This document shows positions 54,303 through 62,409 of a DNA stretch of 63,604 nucleotides, in pieces. The stretch lies in the NCBI GenBank assembly GCA_964353255.1, contig CAYGVJ010000008.1, positions 1 through 63,604 of the forward strand, read 5' to 3'. The notes under the pieces are model-generated. The model saw only the letters and a list, made by a program, of their open reading frames with translations. It did not search any database and was not told the DNA's origin. Positions within the stretch are counted from its first letter, which is position 1. Each line of letters starts with the position of its first letter. The position numbers and the translations under genes are program-made. This DNA is from VFZS01 sp964353255. GTDB taxonomy: Bacteria > Acidobacteriota > Terriglobia > Bryobacterales > Bryobacteraceae.

Positions 54303-55319
54303 CTACGTCTGTGTTATCTCGACCGGCCGGTTCTCTCGCGCCGACTTGGCGGCCGCCAGTCCGATCACCACCGCCATCAGCCCGTCCCGGCCGCCCACCG
54401 GCGCCGGAGTGCCGCCCCGAATCGCGTCCACGAAGGCCTGCATCTCCCTCAAGTACGACTCCGTGTAACGCTCCATGAAGAAGTTCAGCGGCAGCGACGC
54501 GTGCGCGCCCGTGCGGTCCAGACAGAAGTGGTTATCCGGCGTGTTGTTCTTGACCCCGACCATGCCTTCCGAGCCAAACACCTCCACCCGCTGATCGTAC
54601 CCGTAGACGGCCTTCCGGCTGTTGTCGATCGTTCCCAGGGCGCCGCTCGCGAAGGTCAGCGTCACCACCGCCGTGTCCCAATCGCCGGCGCGCTCAAAGA
54701 CCGGATCCACCAGCACCTTCGCGCGTGCGTACACTTCAGTAACTTCGCTGCCCATCAGGTAACGGGCCATGTCGAAATCGTGGATAGTCATGTCCAGGAA
54801 CAGTCCCCCGGACGCCCGGATATAGTGCTCGGGGGGCGGCGCCGGATCGCGGCTGGTGATCCTGAGAAGCTGCGGCACGCCGACCTTTCCGGACTTGACC
54901 ATCTCATGCAGCTTCAGGAAATTGGGGTCAAACCGGCGGTTGAAACCTACCATCAGTTGTATCCCGCACTTCGCCACGCAGGCGTTTATCTCTACGATCT
55001 TGTCGATGGCGAGATCGACGGGTTTCTCGCAGAAGATGTGCTTGCCCGCGGCGGCGGCGTCCAGAATCATCTGGTAATGCGTGTTGGTGGGCGTGCAGAT
55101 GGCCACCGCATCCACGTCTGCGAGTTCCAGCACCCGCCGGTAGTCCGAGAACGCCCGCGGAACATTGTGCCTCGCCGCCGCGGCCCTCAGTTCGTCCGGG
55201 ATGACATCGGCCAGGGCAGTCACCTCCGTCCCTGGGATTCGAGTGGCCAGGTTCTCGAGGTGGATCTTGCCGATCCGGCCTACCCCCAAGACGCCGAAGC
55301 GCAGTCTTCGATGGGTCAT
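54303..55319 (-). CDS. iolG: inositol 2-dehydrogenase (Gfo/Idh/MocA family)
   Basis: This 338-residue NAD-dependent oxidoreductase fits myo-inositol 2-dehydrogenase. The Rossmann motif is GVGRIG (12-16 region). The catalytic residues known in Bacillus IolG are conserved: Lys99 in EKP, Asp176 and His180 in DMTIHDFD. It oxidises inositol to 2-keto-inositol (inosose). It lies four bases upstream of the OPA gene and downstream of iolO, from which it is separated by a REP/RAYT insertion. Other Gfo/Idh substrates are possible, but the adjacent IolM/N/O genes support inositol. Confidence 0.82.
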   Translation of the reverse strand: MTHRRLRFGVLGVGRIGKIHLENLATRIPGTEVTALADVIPDELRAAAARHNVPRAFSDYRRVLELADVDAVAICTPTNTHYQMILDAAAAGKHIFCEKPVDLAIDKIVEINACVAKCGIQLMVGFNRRFDPNFLKLHEMVKSGKVGVPQLLRITSRDPAPPPEHYIRASGGLFLDMTIHDFDMARYLMGSEVTEVYARAKVLVDPVFERAGDWDTAVVTLTFASGALGTIDNSRKAVYGYDQRVEVFGSEGMVGVKNNTPDNHFCLDRTGAHASLPLNFFMERYTESYLREMQAFVDAIRGGTPAPVGGRDGLMAVVIGLAAAKSARENRPVEITQT

Positions 55320-55350
55320 GGTTTCAGTTCCTTTCTGTCCATTTCGCCCG

Positions 55351-55385
55351 CGCCGCCTATGGCGGCGTCAGGAGTTTCTACATTT
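55351..55385 (+). repeat. left REP of a RAYT-bracketing inverted pair
   Basis: A 35-base unit: palindrome CGCCGCC-TAT-GGCGGCG followed by a tail GGAGTTTCTACATTT. It matches the right unit (55709-55743, inverted) at 30 of 35 positions, differing in the loop and two spacer bases. The GGAG next to the hairpin resembles the conserved tetranucleotide next to REP hairpins recognised by RAYT enzymes. Confidence 0.75.
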
Positions 55386-55415
55386 CTCTGCTCAAGGGTG
55401 GTGACCCCTGTGTGG

Positions 55416-55435
55416 GACAGGCGGTTTCGCCTGTC
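55416..55435. repeat. GACAGGCGGTTTCGCCTGTC palindrome, left copy
   Basis: A perfect 20-base palindrome immediately inside the left REP. Its inverted partner, with the same GTGGGACAGG context, lies at 55631-55652, and two further copies occur at 16.5-16.6 kb. Confidence 0.75.
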
Positions 55436-55436
55436 G

Positions 55437-55618
55437 CCCGTGCACTTGACCAAGGCCAATCTTCCACCGCCGCGGCCAGCCCGGCCGCCACCGGATTGCG
55501 CTCAATGTACCGCACGATCTTCTCCAGCTCCCCCTCGGTGCGCACCCAACGATCATACGACTCGTCTTGCCAGAATGGCTGCCCGGTCCTTCCCAGGAGC
55601 AGGTTGGGTAGTCGGACA
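55437..55618 (-). pseudogene. RAYT (REP-associated tyrosine transposase) C-terminal relic
   Basis: About 60 residues of a Y1-type transposase C-terminus are recognisable: GQPFWQDESYDRWVRTEGEL, EKIVRYIERNPVAAGLA and EDWPWSSA. The catalytic HUH and Tyr parts are missing, so it cannot be active. It is bracketed by two palindrome families, as expected for a REP element and its transposase. It lies between iolO and iolG on the same strand. Confidence 0.8.
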
Positions 55619-55630
55619 TTTCCAGTGAGC

Positions 55631-55652
55631 GGACAGGCGAAACCGCCTGTCC
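55631..55652. repeat. GGACAGGCGAAACCGCCTGTCC palindrome, right copy
   Basis: Inverted partner of the palindrome at 55416-55435, on the other side of the RAYT relic. Its surrounding bases (GTGGGAC when read on the minus strand) extend the inverted match. Confidence 0.75.
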
Positions 55653-55703
55653 CACCAGGCCTTGAGCCGCCCGTCGGGAAGTGGCCCACGGTCTTCAGTC
55701 TTC

Positions 55704-56546
55704 TCAGCAAATGTAGAAACTCCAGGCGCCGCCTATGGCGGCGTGGATCGCAGCTATGCCGTCCCGGATGGCCCGGCACGGATCCGGGAGCGGAAGAACC
55801 TCGAACGAGAGATAGCCCCGGTAGCCGATCTCGGCCAGCGCCGCGAGGACGCCGGCCACGTTCAGGTGGCCGTGTCCGGGGGCCTGGCGATTGCTGTCCG
55901 CCAGATGCACATGCCCGATCGAGGAGCCCGCGGCCCGCAAACTCGCCGCCAGGTCCGCCTCTTCGATGTTCATGTGGAAGGTGTCCGCCAGCAGCTTGAG
56001 GTTGGGCGCGCCGACCTCGGCCGCCGCCTTCATCGCCTCGGCCAGCGTGTTGAGGTAGTCGCACTCGTAGCGATTTAGCGGCTCCAGCAGCACGGTCACG
56101 CCCAGATGCTCGGCCGCGCGGCATACTTGTGCCAGGCACTCCAGCGCGCTCGATCTCCTGGCGCGGCGCTCCCCGTCGTCGCCGCTCCCCAGTTTCCCGC
56201 TGATGCTCCCGATGGTCACGGCCGAGCCCACTTCGGCGGCCAGCTCGATGTGGCCCCGCAGTCTGTGGACGGCGCGGGCGCGGATTTCCGCGTCGGGATC
56301 GGAAAAAGTCAGCCCGTCTGCCGTGGCGGCCATGCCCGTGCCCAGCGTTGGAACTTCCAGTCCATACTCCGCCGCCAGCCGTTTCACCGCCTGCACATCC
56401 ACATCCTCCGCCCGCCGCAGGTGTAGCTCGATGCCCTGGCAGCCGCACTCGGCAGCCTGCCGAAACAAGGCGCCGACCTCGCCGCGCAGCAAGATCGGCG
56501 CCCCGCGCGCGGGGCTCGGCGTGCCTGTTGCCGCGATCTTCAGCAT
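55704..56546 (-). CDS. iolO: 5-keto-L-gluconate epimerase-like TIM barrel (IolO type)
   Basis: This 280-residue sugar-isomerase-type TIM barrel has the metal-site residues Glu in VLLEPLNRYECDYLNT, Asp-His in LLADTFHMNIEEAD, His in HVHLADSNR and Glu in LSFEVLP. In Thermotoga maritima IolO epimerises 5-keto-L-gluconate to D-tagaturonate. The surrounding iolM, iolN and iolG support that role over a generic xylose-isomerase-like one. The last ten residues are encoded by a REP element, so the natural end has been altered. ATG start at 56546; no signal peptide. Confidence 0.72.
   Translation of the reverse strand: MLKIAATGTPSPARGAPILLRGEVGALFRQAAECGCQGIELHLRRAEDVDVQAVKRLAAEYGLEVPTLGTGMAATADGLTFSDPDAEIRARAVHRLRGHIELAAEVGSAVTIGSISGKLGSGDDGERRARRSSALECLAQVCRAAEHLGVTVLLEPLNRYECDYLNTLAEAMKAAAEVGAPNLKLLADTFHMNIEEADLAASLRAAGSSIGHVHLADSNRQAPGHGHLNVAGVLAALAEIGYRGYLSFEVLPLPDPCRAIRDGIAAIHAAIGGAWSFYIC
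55709..55743 (-). repeat. right REP, overlapping the end of iolO
   Basis: Inverted copy of the unit at 55351-55385. Read on the minus strand it encodes the last residues of IolO (AIGGAWSFYI), and the stop codon follows three bases later. This suggests that element insertion replaced or extended the original C-terminus. Confidence 0.75.
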
Positions 56547-56566
56547 CACGCGCTCCTCGCCGTGGG

Positions 56567-56643
56567 GCGGACTCTTAGTCCGCGCGGGACTCTCAGTCCC
56601 GCCCGGAGGCCGGGCTGAAGCCCGGCGCGGTCTGAGAGACCGC
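56567..56643. repeat. four tandem palindromic hairpins
   Basis: Four palindromes follow one another between iolN and iolO: 56567-56583 (GCGGACT-CTT-AGTCCGC), 56584-56602 (GCGGGACT core), 56609-56626 (GCCGGGCT-GA-AGCCCGGC) and 56627-56643 (GCGGTCT-GAG-AGACCGC). They share a layout but have different stem sequences. They could stabilise or attenuate the polycistronic message. Confidence 0.8.
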
Positions 56644-56653
56644 CCCGCGGCGC

Positions 56654-57757
56654 TCAGGAAGCTATCGGCGGCAGGCCGTACACCGATTTCCAGCCCTCGC
56701 TCAGCGGTTCCCTCAGATACGGCTCCAGGAGCGCCGGGTCGCGGAGGCTCATCATCTCCGTGGGCGGCGCCTTCCCGGGAGGAAAGGCCTCCAGATACTC
56801 CTCGCATAGCAGAGTCAGGTACCGCAGAATCGCCGCCAGCGGTCGCTTGGCCTTGCGCGCCTCGCCCAGGGTCGGCTTTCCGACCACGCCTTCCGGAGTG
56901 CCGGCGATCTCGAAGGCCGCATGCCCCTCGGACTCCGACCAGCGGCTGGGCCGGTTGAAGGCATCCACCGCCGTGTCCATGTGCCCGCCGGGGAGCAAAG
57001 CCTTCGGCTCGGTCTCCACGGCGTACCTCATGTTGACCATCTCGGGGAACAGCAGCAGGCCGACGGAGGTCTCCGCCTCATCGGCGTGGATGAAGTTCGT
57101 CTCCCAGTCCCCGCCCCGGTCCTTGGTCCTCCACATCTCGCGCGTGGCTCGGTGCCAGTCGATCACGCGATAGATTCCCGGCAACTGGTAGCGCTTCGTG
57201 AACTGCTGGAGGGCCGCTTCCAGCACCCAGAGCTGCCCGTGGTTGTTGAGGATGATCTGCTTGCGGAACCCGTCGTTCCACAACCCCAGCATCACGTCGA
57301 TGAGCAGCTCCCGCGCCACGTCCTCGCGCACGATGGTCGTCCCCGGCATGCCCAGGTGGTGAGCCGGGTGGCAGCCGTACATCAGCGGCGGAAGCGCCAG
57401 GGCCACCGGCGCGCCCTGCCGGGCCGTGTACCGGCGCACGGCCTCCGCAATGTGGCTGACGAACAGCGTGTCCATGGCCGAGACCGTATGATCGCCGTGC
57501 AGTTCCGTCGAGCCCACCGGAATGATCACAATGTCGTTCTTTTTCCGCTGCTGCTCCAGCTCGTGGCGGATGGTGGTCTGGATATAGCTGCCCGGCTTGG
57601 CCCATTCGCACCCGCCCGGCGACGGCACGCCGTACTCGGCCAGGACGGCGTCCAGCTTCGCCTCGTCCGCCTCCCAGATCTCCTTCTTCATCCGGCCCAC
57701 GGCCGAGTTCTCGAAATACAGGTCGGGCTGGTTAGTCGATAACCAGATCTTACTCAT
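56654..57757 (-). CDS. iolN: creatininase-family hydrolase, 3-dehydro-scyllo-inosose hydrolase-like
   Basis: This 367-residue metal hydrolase has creatininase-superfamily sites: PVGSTELHGDHTVSAMDT, CHPAHHLGMPGTT, LNNHGQ and HADEAETSVGLLLFPEM, giving the Glu/His/Asp dizinc-type ligands. It is longer than creatininase (about 260), as is IolN of Thermotoga, which opens the diketo-inositol ring to 5-keto-L-gluconate. It lies 21 bases downstream of iolM. The function is inferred from neighbourhood and family resemblance. Confidence 0.75.
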   Translation of the reverse strand: MSKIWLSTNQPDLYFENSAVGRMKKEIWEADEAKLDAVLAEYGVPSPGGCEWAKPGSYIQTTIRHELEQQRKKNDIVIIPVGSTELHGDHTVSAMDTLFVSHIAEAVRRYTARQGAPVALALPPLMYGCHPAHHLGMPGTTIVREDVARELLIDVMLGLWNDGFRKQIILNNHGQLWVLEAALQQFTKRYQLPGIYRVIDWHRATREMWRTKDRGGDWETNFIHADEAETSVGLLLFPEMVNMRYAVETEPKALLPGGHMDTAVDAFNRPSRWSESEGHAAFEIAGTPEGVVGKPTLGEARKAKRPLAAILRYLTLLCEEYLEAFPPGKAPPTEMMSLRDPALLEPYLREPLSEGWKSVYGLPPIAS

Positions 57758-57778
57758 AAGTGCTCCTTCCTTTCGCCG

Positions 57779-58960
57779 TCACATCACACAGGTGATCTTG
57801 CAGTTGGTCTTGTCGGTCTGAAGCAGCCGGATGTTATCGGGCACCTCCTCCAGGGCGATCCGCTTGGTGATCATGGGGGTCATGTCCATGCCGGAGGCCA
57901 TGCAACTGATGACCCTGGGAAACGTGCCGTAGCCCGAGTGCCCTTGCGCGCCCGCGATCTTGGCTTTCTTGACTTCGAAGACCTCGCAGTTGAGCGGCGC
58001 CCGCATGTCGGCGCGGGCCACCAGCGCCACCTTGGCGCCGATGAACTTGCCGTCCCAGATGGTGGCTTCGATGGCGGGCAGGACCTTGTCGGGAAGGCCG
58101 GTGGCTTCCAGGTACAGCGCCGCGCCCAAGCCGCCGGTGAAGTCCAGGACCCTTTGCGTCATGTCCTCTTTGGTGGGGTCGATAACCAGGTCGGCGCCCA
58201 GCCGCCGGCCCAGGTGGGCGCGGCTCTCGGCGGGCTCGACCAGGATGACCTTGCCGGCCCCGGACCGCTTCATAATCGCCACCGCCGCCAGGCCGATCGG
58301 CCCGCCGCCGCAGATGACGGCGTGGTCGCCGGGCCGGATGCCGCCCGCGCACTCGATCACCGCGTTGTAAGCCACCGAGGTGGGCTCCACCAGGCTGCCG
58401 GCGAGGAACAGCTCAACGCCCTGGTATCTGTCCCGGAGCTCGAGCAGGCTCCAGAGATACCTGGAATCGACCGCCACGTAGCTTTCGAAGCCGCCGTCCA
58501 CGCTGAAGCCCAACTCCTGCAACTGCTCGCACTGGTTGGGATTTCCCTCCGCGCAGGGCCGGCAGTATGCGCACCAGAACATCTCTTCCGTGCAGACCGG
58601 CTCTCCGGCCTCGTAGGGCCGGCCGGTGCGCTTGTTGAAGGCCCTCTCCCCGGCCTTGACCACCACGCCCGCCATCTCGTGGCCCAGCACCACGGGAAAC
58701 GCGGTGAGGCCGGGATACCACGTGTAGCCGGCGCTGTCCGCCTGCGCCATGTGAACGTCGCTGCCGCAGATCCCGCAGGCCTTCACCTCGATGAGGCACT
58801 CGGTCGCGCCGATCTTCGGAATGTCTTTCTCGACCATCGAGAGCTTGGGGTGGCGCCAGACGTTGCTGCCCAGGTAGGTCAGCTTCCCGTCAATGTCCTT
58901 GGGTCCCAGCCGGAAGCCCGGCTTCGGAGACCACTCCGCCGATAAAACCACTGTCTTCAT
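57779..58960 (-). CDS. iolM: scyllo-inosose 3-dehydrogenase-like zinc dehydrogenase
   Basis: This 393-residue medium-chain zinc dehydrogenase has catalytic-zinc residues in ACGICGSDVH and GHEMAG, a structural-zinc group of cysteines (CAYCRPCAEGNPNQC) and the Rossmann GGGPIGLAAVAI. The long N-terminal extension (SPKPGFRLGPKDIDGKLTYLG) matches the IolM group, which oxidises inosose to a diketo-inositol. It follows the ABC transporter genes and starts the enzyme part of the operon. Confidence 0.8.
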   Translation of the reverse strand: MKTVVLSAEWSPKPGFRLGPKDIDGKLTYLGSNVWRHPKLSMVEKDIPKIGATECLIEVKACGICGSDVHMAQADSAGYTWYPGLTAFPVVLGHEMAGVVVKAGERAFNKRTGRPYEAGEPVCTEEMFWCAYCRPCAEGNPNQCEQLQELGFSVDGGFESYVAVDSRYLWSLLELRDRYQGVELFLAGSLVEPTSVAYNAVIECAGGIRPGDHAVICGGGPIGLAAVAIMKRSGAGKVILVEPAESRAHLGRRLGADLVIDPTKEDMTQRVLDFTGGLGAALYLEATGLPDKVLPAIEATIWDGKFIGAKVALVARADMRAPLNCEVFEVKKAKIAGAQGHSGYGTFPRVISCMASGMDMTPMITKRIALEEVPDNIRLLQTDKTNCKITCVM

Positions 58961-58987
58961 TCTAAAAACCTCCCTAGTTTACATTGC

Positions 58988-59926
58988 TTAACGCAAAAAA
59001 TCACTGGCATTCTCCTGGGTGACCAGCGCCGTGCCGATGTCCAGGCGTTTCTCGACCGGCTGCGCCCGGGCCGCCTTGATGGCCTCCTCGATGGCGCGGC
59101 GGCCGATCGCCTCCGGGTACTGCGCCATCACGGCGCTCATCCGCCCGGCCTGCACGGCGCGCACCGCCTCGCGCCCGGCATCGAAACCGATCAGCACAAT
59201 CTGGCCGGTCAGCCCGCGCGCGGCGATGGCCTCCATCGCCCCCAGCGCCATCTGGTCGTTCGTGGCGAACACGGCGCGCAGGTCCGGGTGCCGGGTGAGG
59301 AGGTTCTCCATCACGCTCATGCCGAGCGCCCGCTCGCTGTTGGCCGGCTGCGCCGCCAGGTACTCGACGCCGGGCGCCTGGGCCATCGCCTCGCGGAAGC
59401 CCGCCATACGGTCGTCCTGGGTGGCGACGCCCAGCACGCCGCGGATCACGGCGACCTTGCCCTTCCCGCCGATGGCGCCGAGAACGTACTCGCCCGCCAG
59501 CCGCCCGCCCAGCCGGTTGTCGATTCCCACGAAGCTGACCCGGTGCGGCCAGGGCACGTCCGTGTCCACTATCACCACCGGGATCCCCGCCGCCCTGGCC
59601 TTCTCGAGTACCGGAACCACCTCTGCCACGCCGGCCGGCGCCACGGCCAGCGCCGAGACTTTCTTCAGGACCTGGTCTTCGAGGATGGTGACCTGCTGAT
59701 CGATGTTGATCTCCCGCTCCGGCGCCAGCACCGCCAGCCGGACCTCGGGCTCCGCGCGCGCTGCGGCTTCCGCGCCGGACTTGAGGCGCTGCCAGAACTC
59801 GCTGTCGAGCGCCTTGGTCACCAGGACGATTTCCAGCTTCTTCGTCTTCGTCCGCGAGCAGGCCCCCGCCAGCAGCATCGCGGCCGCCAGCGCCATTGCC
59901 ACGCACCGGGAGTTCCTCAAGCCCAT
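58988..59926 (-). CDS. periplasmic sugar-binding lipoprotein (RbsB/Ino type)
   Basis: This 312-residue protein starts with a lipoprotein signal (lipobox LAGAC, Cys23). The mature part is a two-lobed type I periplasmic binding protein (EIVLVTKALDSEFWQRLKSGAEAAA, VVIVDTDVPWPHRVSFVGIDNR, VFATNDQMALGAMEAI, LIGFDAG). It would deliver a sugar or cyclitol to the permease encoded next to it. In this context inositol or a derivative is the likely ligand, since Thermotoga uses a similar Ino system. Confidence 0.85.
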   Translation of the reverse strand: MGLRNSRCVAMALAAAMLLAGACSRTKTKKLEIVLVTKALDSEFWQRLKSGAEAAARAEPEVRLAVLAPEREINIDQQVTILEDQVLKKVSALAVAPAGVAEVVPVLEKARAAGIPVVIVDTDVPWPHRVSFVGIDNRLGGRLAGEYVLGAIGGKGKVAVIRGVLGVATQDDRMAGFREAMAQAPGVEYLAAQPANSERALGMSVMENLLTRHPDLRAVFATNDQMALGAMEAIAARGLTGQIVLIGFDAGREAVRAVQAGRMSAVMAQYPEAIGRRAIEEAIKAARAQPVEKRLDIGTALVTQENASDFLR

Positions 59927-59929
59927 GCG

Positions 59930-60919
59930 CTACCTCCCCGCGGCGCGGCTTCTCTCGGCCGCACGCTGCCGCACCACGTCCACCCACACGGCCGCCACGA
60001 TCACCGCGCCAATCACCACCGTCTGCCAATACGCCGAGACGTTCAGCAGATTCAAGCCGTTCCGCAGCACGCCCATGATCAGAGCGCCGACCAGGGTCCC
60101 CAGCACCGTGCCGGCGCCGCCGAAGAAACTGGCGCCGCCAATGATGACCGCGGCGATCGAATCCAGCTCCGTCCCCACGCCGGCCAGCGGGAAGCCCGAA
60201 TTCATCCGCCCCGCCAGAACGATCGCCCCCGCCGCCGACATCGCCCCGCTGACAGAGTACGCCATCGTCAGTCGCCGGTCCACCGGGACGCCGGAGAGCA
60301 GCGCGGCCTGGCGGTTTCCACCGATCGCATACAGATCCCGCCCCAGCGTGGTGCGCGTGAGGAACAGGTGGAACAGCGCGCAGAAGCCCACCACCACGAT
60401 GACCGGCGCCGGGATCCCAGCCACGGCCCCCGCGCCCCACCAGCGGAAACCCGCGGGCAGCTCCGAGACCGGGAAGCCGCCCGTGATCACCAGGGCCAGC
60501 CCGCGCGCCACGTTCATCATGCCCAGCGTCGGGATGAACGGATGCGGCAGTCGCAGCTTCGTGAACAGCAGGCCGTTGATCGTCCCCAGGCCCGCGCCCG
60601 CGGCCAGCGCCGCCGCGAGGGCCAGCCATGAAGGCGCTCCCGCCTTCAGCATGATCGCCGCCAGCACGCAGCACAGGCCCAGAATCGAGCCCACCGAGAG
60701 GTCGATGCCCGCCGTGATGATCACCAGCAGTTGGCCCAGCGCCAGCAGCGCGTTCACCGACGATTGCCGGAAGACGTTGAGCAGGTTGGCGAAGGTCAGG
60801 AAATGCTCGGAGAGCAGGGCGAGGATGGCGCACATCAGCAGCAGCGCCGCCAGCGGCCCGAAGCGCCGCAGCGCTCCGGAAACCGCCCGCGCCCACAGCG
60901 CCCGGTCCGGCGCGTTCAT
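59930..60919 (-). CDS. sugar ABC transporter permease (RbsC type)
   Basis: This 329-residue inner-membrane permease shows about 9-10 helices and the family motifs GIDLSVGSILGL, PHPFIPTLGMMNVARGLALVITGG and GGASFFGGAGTVLGTLVGALIMGVL. Its ATG overlaps the ATPase stop and the binding protein begins three bases after its own stop. Confidence 0.92.
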   Translation of the reverse strand: MNAPDRALWARAVSGALRRFGPLAALLLMCAILALLSEHFLTFANLLNVFRQSSVNALLALGQLLVIITAGIDLSVGSILGLCCVLAAIMLKAGAPSWLALAAALAAGAGLGTINGLLFTKLRLPHPFIPTLGMMNVARGLALVITGGFPVSELPAGFRWWGAGAVAGIPAPVIVVVGFCALFHLFLTRTTLGRDLYAIGGNRQAALLSGVPVDRRLTMAYSVSGAMSAAGAIVLAGRMNSGFPLAGVGTELDSIAAVIIGGASFFGGAGTVLGTLVGALIMGVLRNGLNLLNVSAYWQTVVIGAVIVAAVWVDVVRQRAAERSRAAGR

Positions 60920-62409
60920 TGCGGGCTCCCTCCCGTCGCCAGGCGCATGACCCGCTCCTCGCTCGCCTCCGCGCGCGCCAGCTCGCCCGCCAGCCGCCCG
61001 CGGTGCAGCACCAGCACGCGGTCCGCCAGGTGCAGGATCTCCTCCAGTTCCGACGACACCAGCACAATCGCCGCGCCGCGCGCCGCCAGGCCCCGAATGA
61101 TCGCATAGATCTCCGCCTTCGCGCCCACGTCGATTCCGCGCGTGGGCTCATCCAGCAGGAAGATCTTCGCGCCGGTGAGCAGCCAGCGCGCCAGCACCAC
61201 CTTCTGCTGGTTGCCGCCGCTCAACTGCCCCACGGGCTGCTCCGGGTCGGGCGTGCGCATGCGCAGTTCGCGCGCCATCCGGCCGGTCTGCTCCGCTTCC
61301 CGGTCCGCGCGGATGAGAAGCTGCCGCTCCGCGGCCAGCACCATGTTGCACCGCACCGACGCCCCCAGAATCAGCCCCTTGGCTTTGCGGTCGTCGGGGA
61401 TCAGGGCCATGCCGCCGCGAATGGCGTCGGCCGGGGTGCGGATGTCCACCGGACGTCCCTCGATGAAGACGCGGCCGGCGTCCCGCTCGGCGGCGCCGAA
61501 CAGCGCCTCCAGCAACTCGGTCCGGCCCGAGCCGGCCAGGCCCGCCAATCCCACGATCTCGCCGCGGTGGACACGAAAGCTGATGTCGCTGATCCGACCC
61601 CGCGCGGAAAACCCTTCCACGCGCAGCGCTTCCTCGGGCCGGGCGCACGATTCGTCCGCCGGAAACTGCTCGCGGGCCGGGCGGCCCACCATGTGACGCA
61701 CCAGCTCCTCCAGCGGCATCTCCGCCACCGGCCCGCTGGCCACCGAGCGCCCGTCGCGGAGCACCGTCACGCGATCCGGCCCCTGGTAAACCTCCTTCAA
61801 GCGGTGGGTGATGTAGATGACGCTCACGTCCCGCTGTCTCAGCCGGCCGATGACCTCGAACAGGCGGGCCGTTTCGTGTTCCGCCAGGGGCGCCGTCGGC
61901 TCGTCCATGATGACCAGACGCGCGCGCAAGGACAGGGCCCGCCCGATCTCCACCAGTTGCCGCTCGCCGACGCTCAATTCGGCCACCGGGCGCCGCGGGT
62001 CGATGTCGTGCCCCAGGTCTGCCAGCAGCGCTCTCGCCCGCTGGTGGATCTCCCCCCAGCGCACCCATCCGAGCCCCGCCCGGCGCGCCGGAAGCCGGCC
62101 CAGGAAGATGTTCTCGCCGGCGCTCAACGCCGGGACCAGCGCCAGTTCCTGGTGGACGAAGCCGATCCCCAGTTCCTGCGCCTGCCGCGGGCTGCGCAGC
62201 GCCACCGGCTCTCCCTCCCAGTAGGCCCGCCCGGCGTCGGGGGGCAGGACTCCGCTGGCAATGTTCATCAGAGTGGACTTGCCGGCCCCGTTCTCACCCA
62301 CCAGGGCGTGCACTTCGCCAGGTAGCACCTCGAAGCTCACGTCTTCCAGCGCCGGCACGCCCCTGAACGCCTTCCAGATGTGCTCCAGCCGGAGGCGCGG
62401 TTCATTCAT
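60916..62409 (-). CDS. sugar ABC transporter ATP-binding protein (RbsA/MglA type)
   Basis: This 497-residue protein holds two fused ATPase domains. The first has Walker A GENGAGKST, signature LSVGERQ and Walker B LVIMDEPT. The second has a degenerate Walker A (GLAGSGRTEL), signature LSGGNQQK and Walker B IFLLDEPTRGIDVG. This is normal for the ribose/galactose-type importers, where one site is weak. It energises uptake through the adjacent permease. Its start overlaps the LacI stop. Confidence 0.93.
   Translation of the reverse strand: MNEPRLRLEHIWKAFRGVPALEDVSFEVLPGEVHALVGENGAGKSTLMNIASGVLPPDAGRAYWEGEPVALRSPRQAQELGIGFVHQELALVPALSAGENIFLGRLPARRAGLGWVRWGEIHQRARALLADLGHDIDPRRPVAELSVGERQLVEIGRALSLRARLVIMDEPTAPLAEHETARLFEVIGRLRQRDVSVIYITHRLKEVYQGPDRVTVLRDGRSVASGPVAEMPLEELVRHMVGRPAREQFPADESCARPEEALRVEGFSARGRISDISFRVHRGEIVGLAGLAGSGRTELLEALFGAAERDAGRVFIEGRPVDIRTPADAIRGGMALIPDDRKAKGLILGASVRCNMVLAAERQLLIRADREAEQTGRMARELRMRTPDPEQPVGQLSGGNQQKVVLARWLLTGAKIFLLDEPTRGIDVGAKAEIYAIIRGLAARGAAIVLVSSELEEILHLADRVLVLHRGRLAGELARAEASEERVMRLATGGSPQ

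Noticed and set aside
55620..56448. Continuous minus-strand frame joining the RAYT relic to sequence opposite iolO
   Set aside because: Only the part below about 55618 resembles RAYT; the rest is an out-of-frame shadow of iolO.
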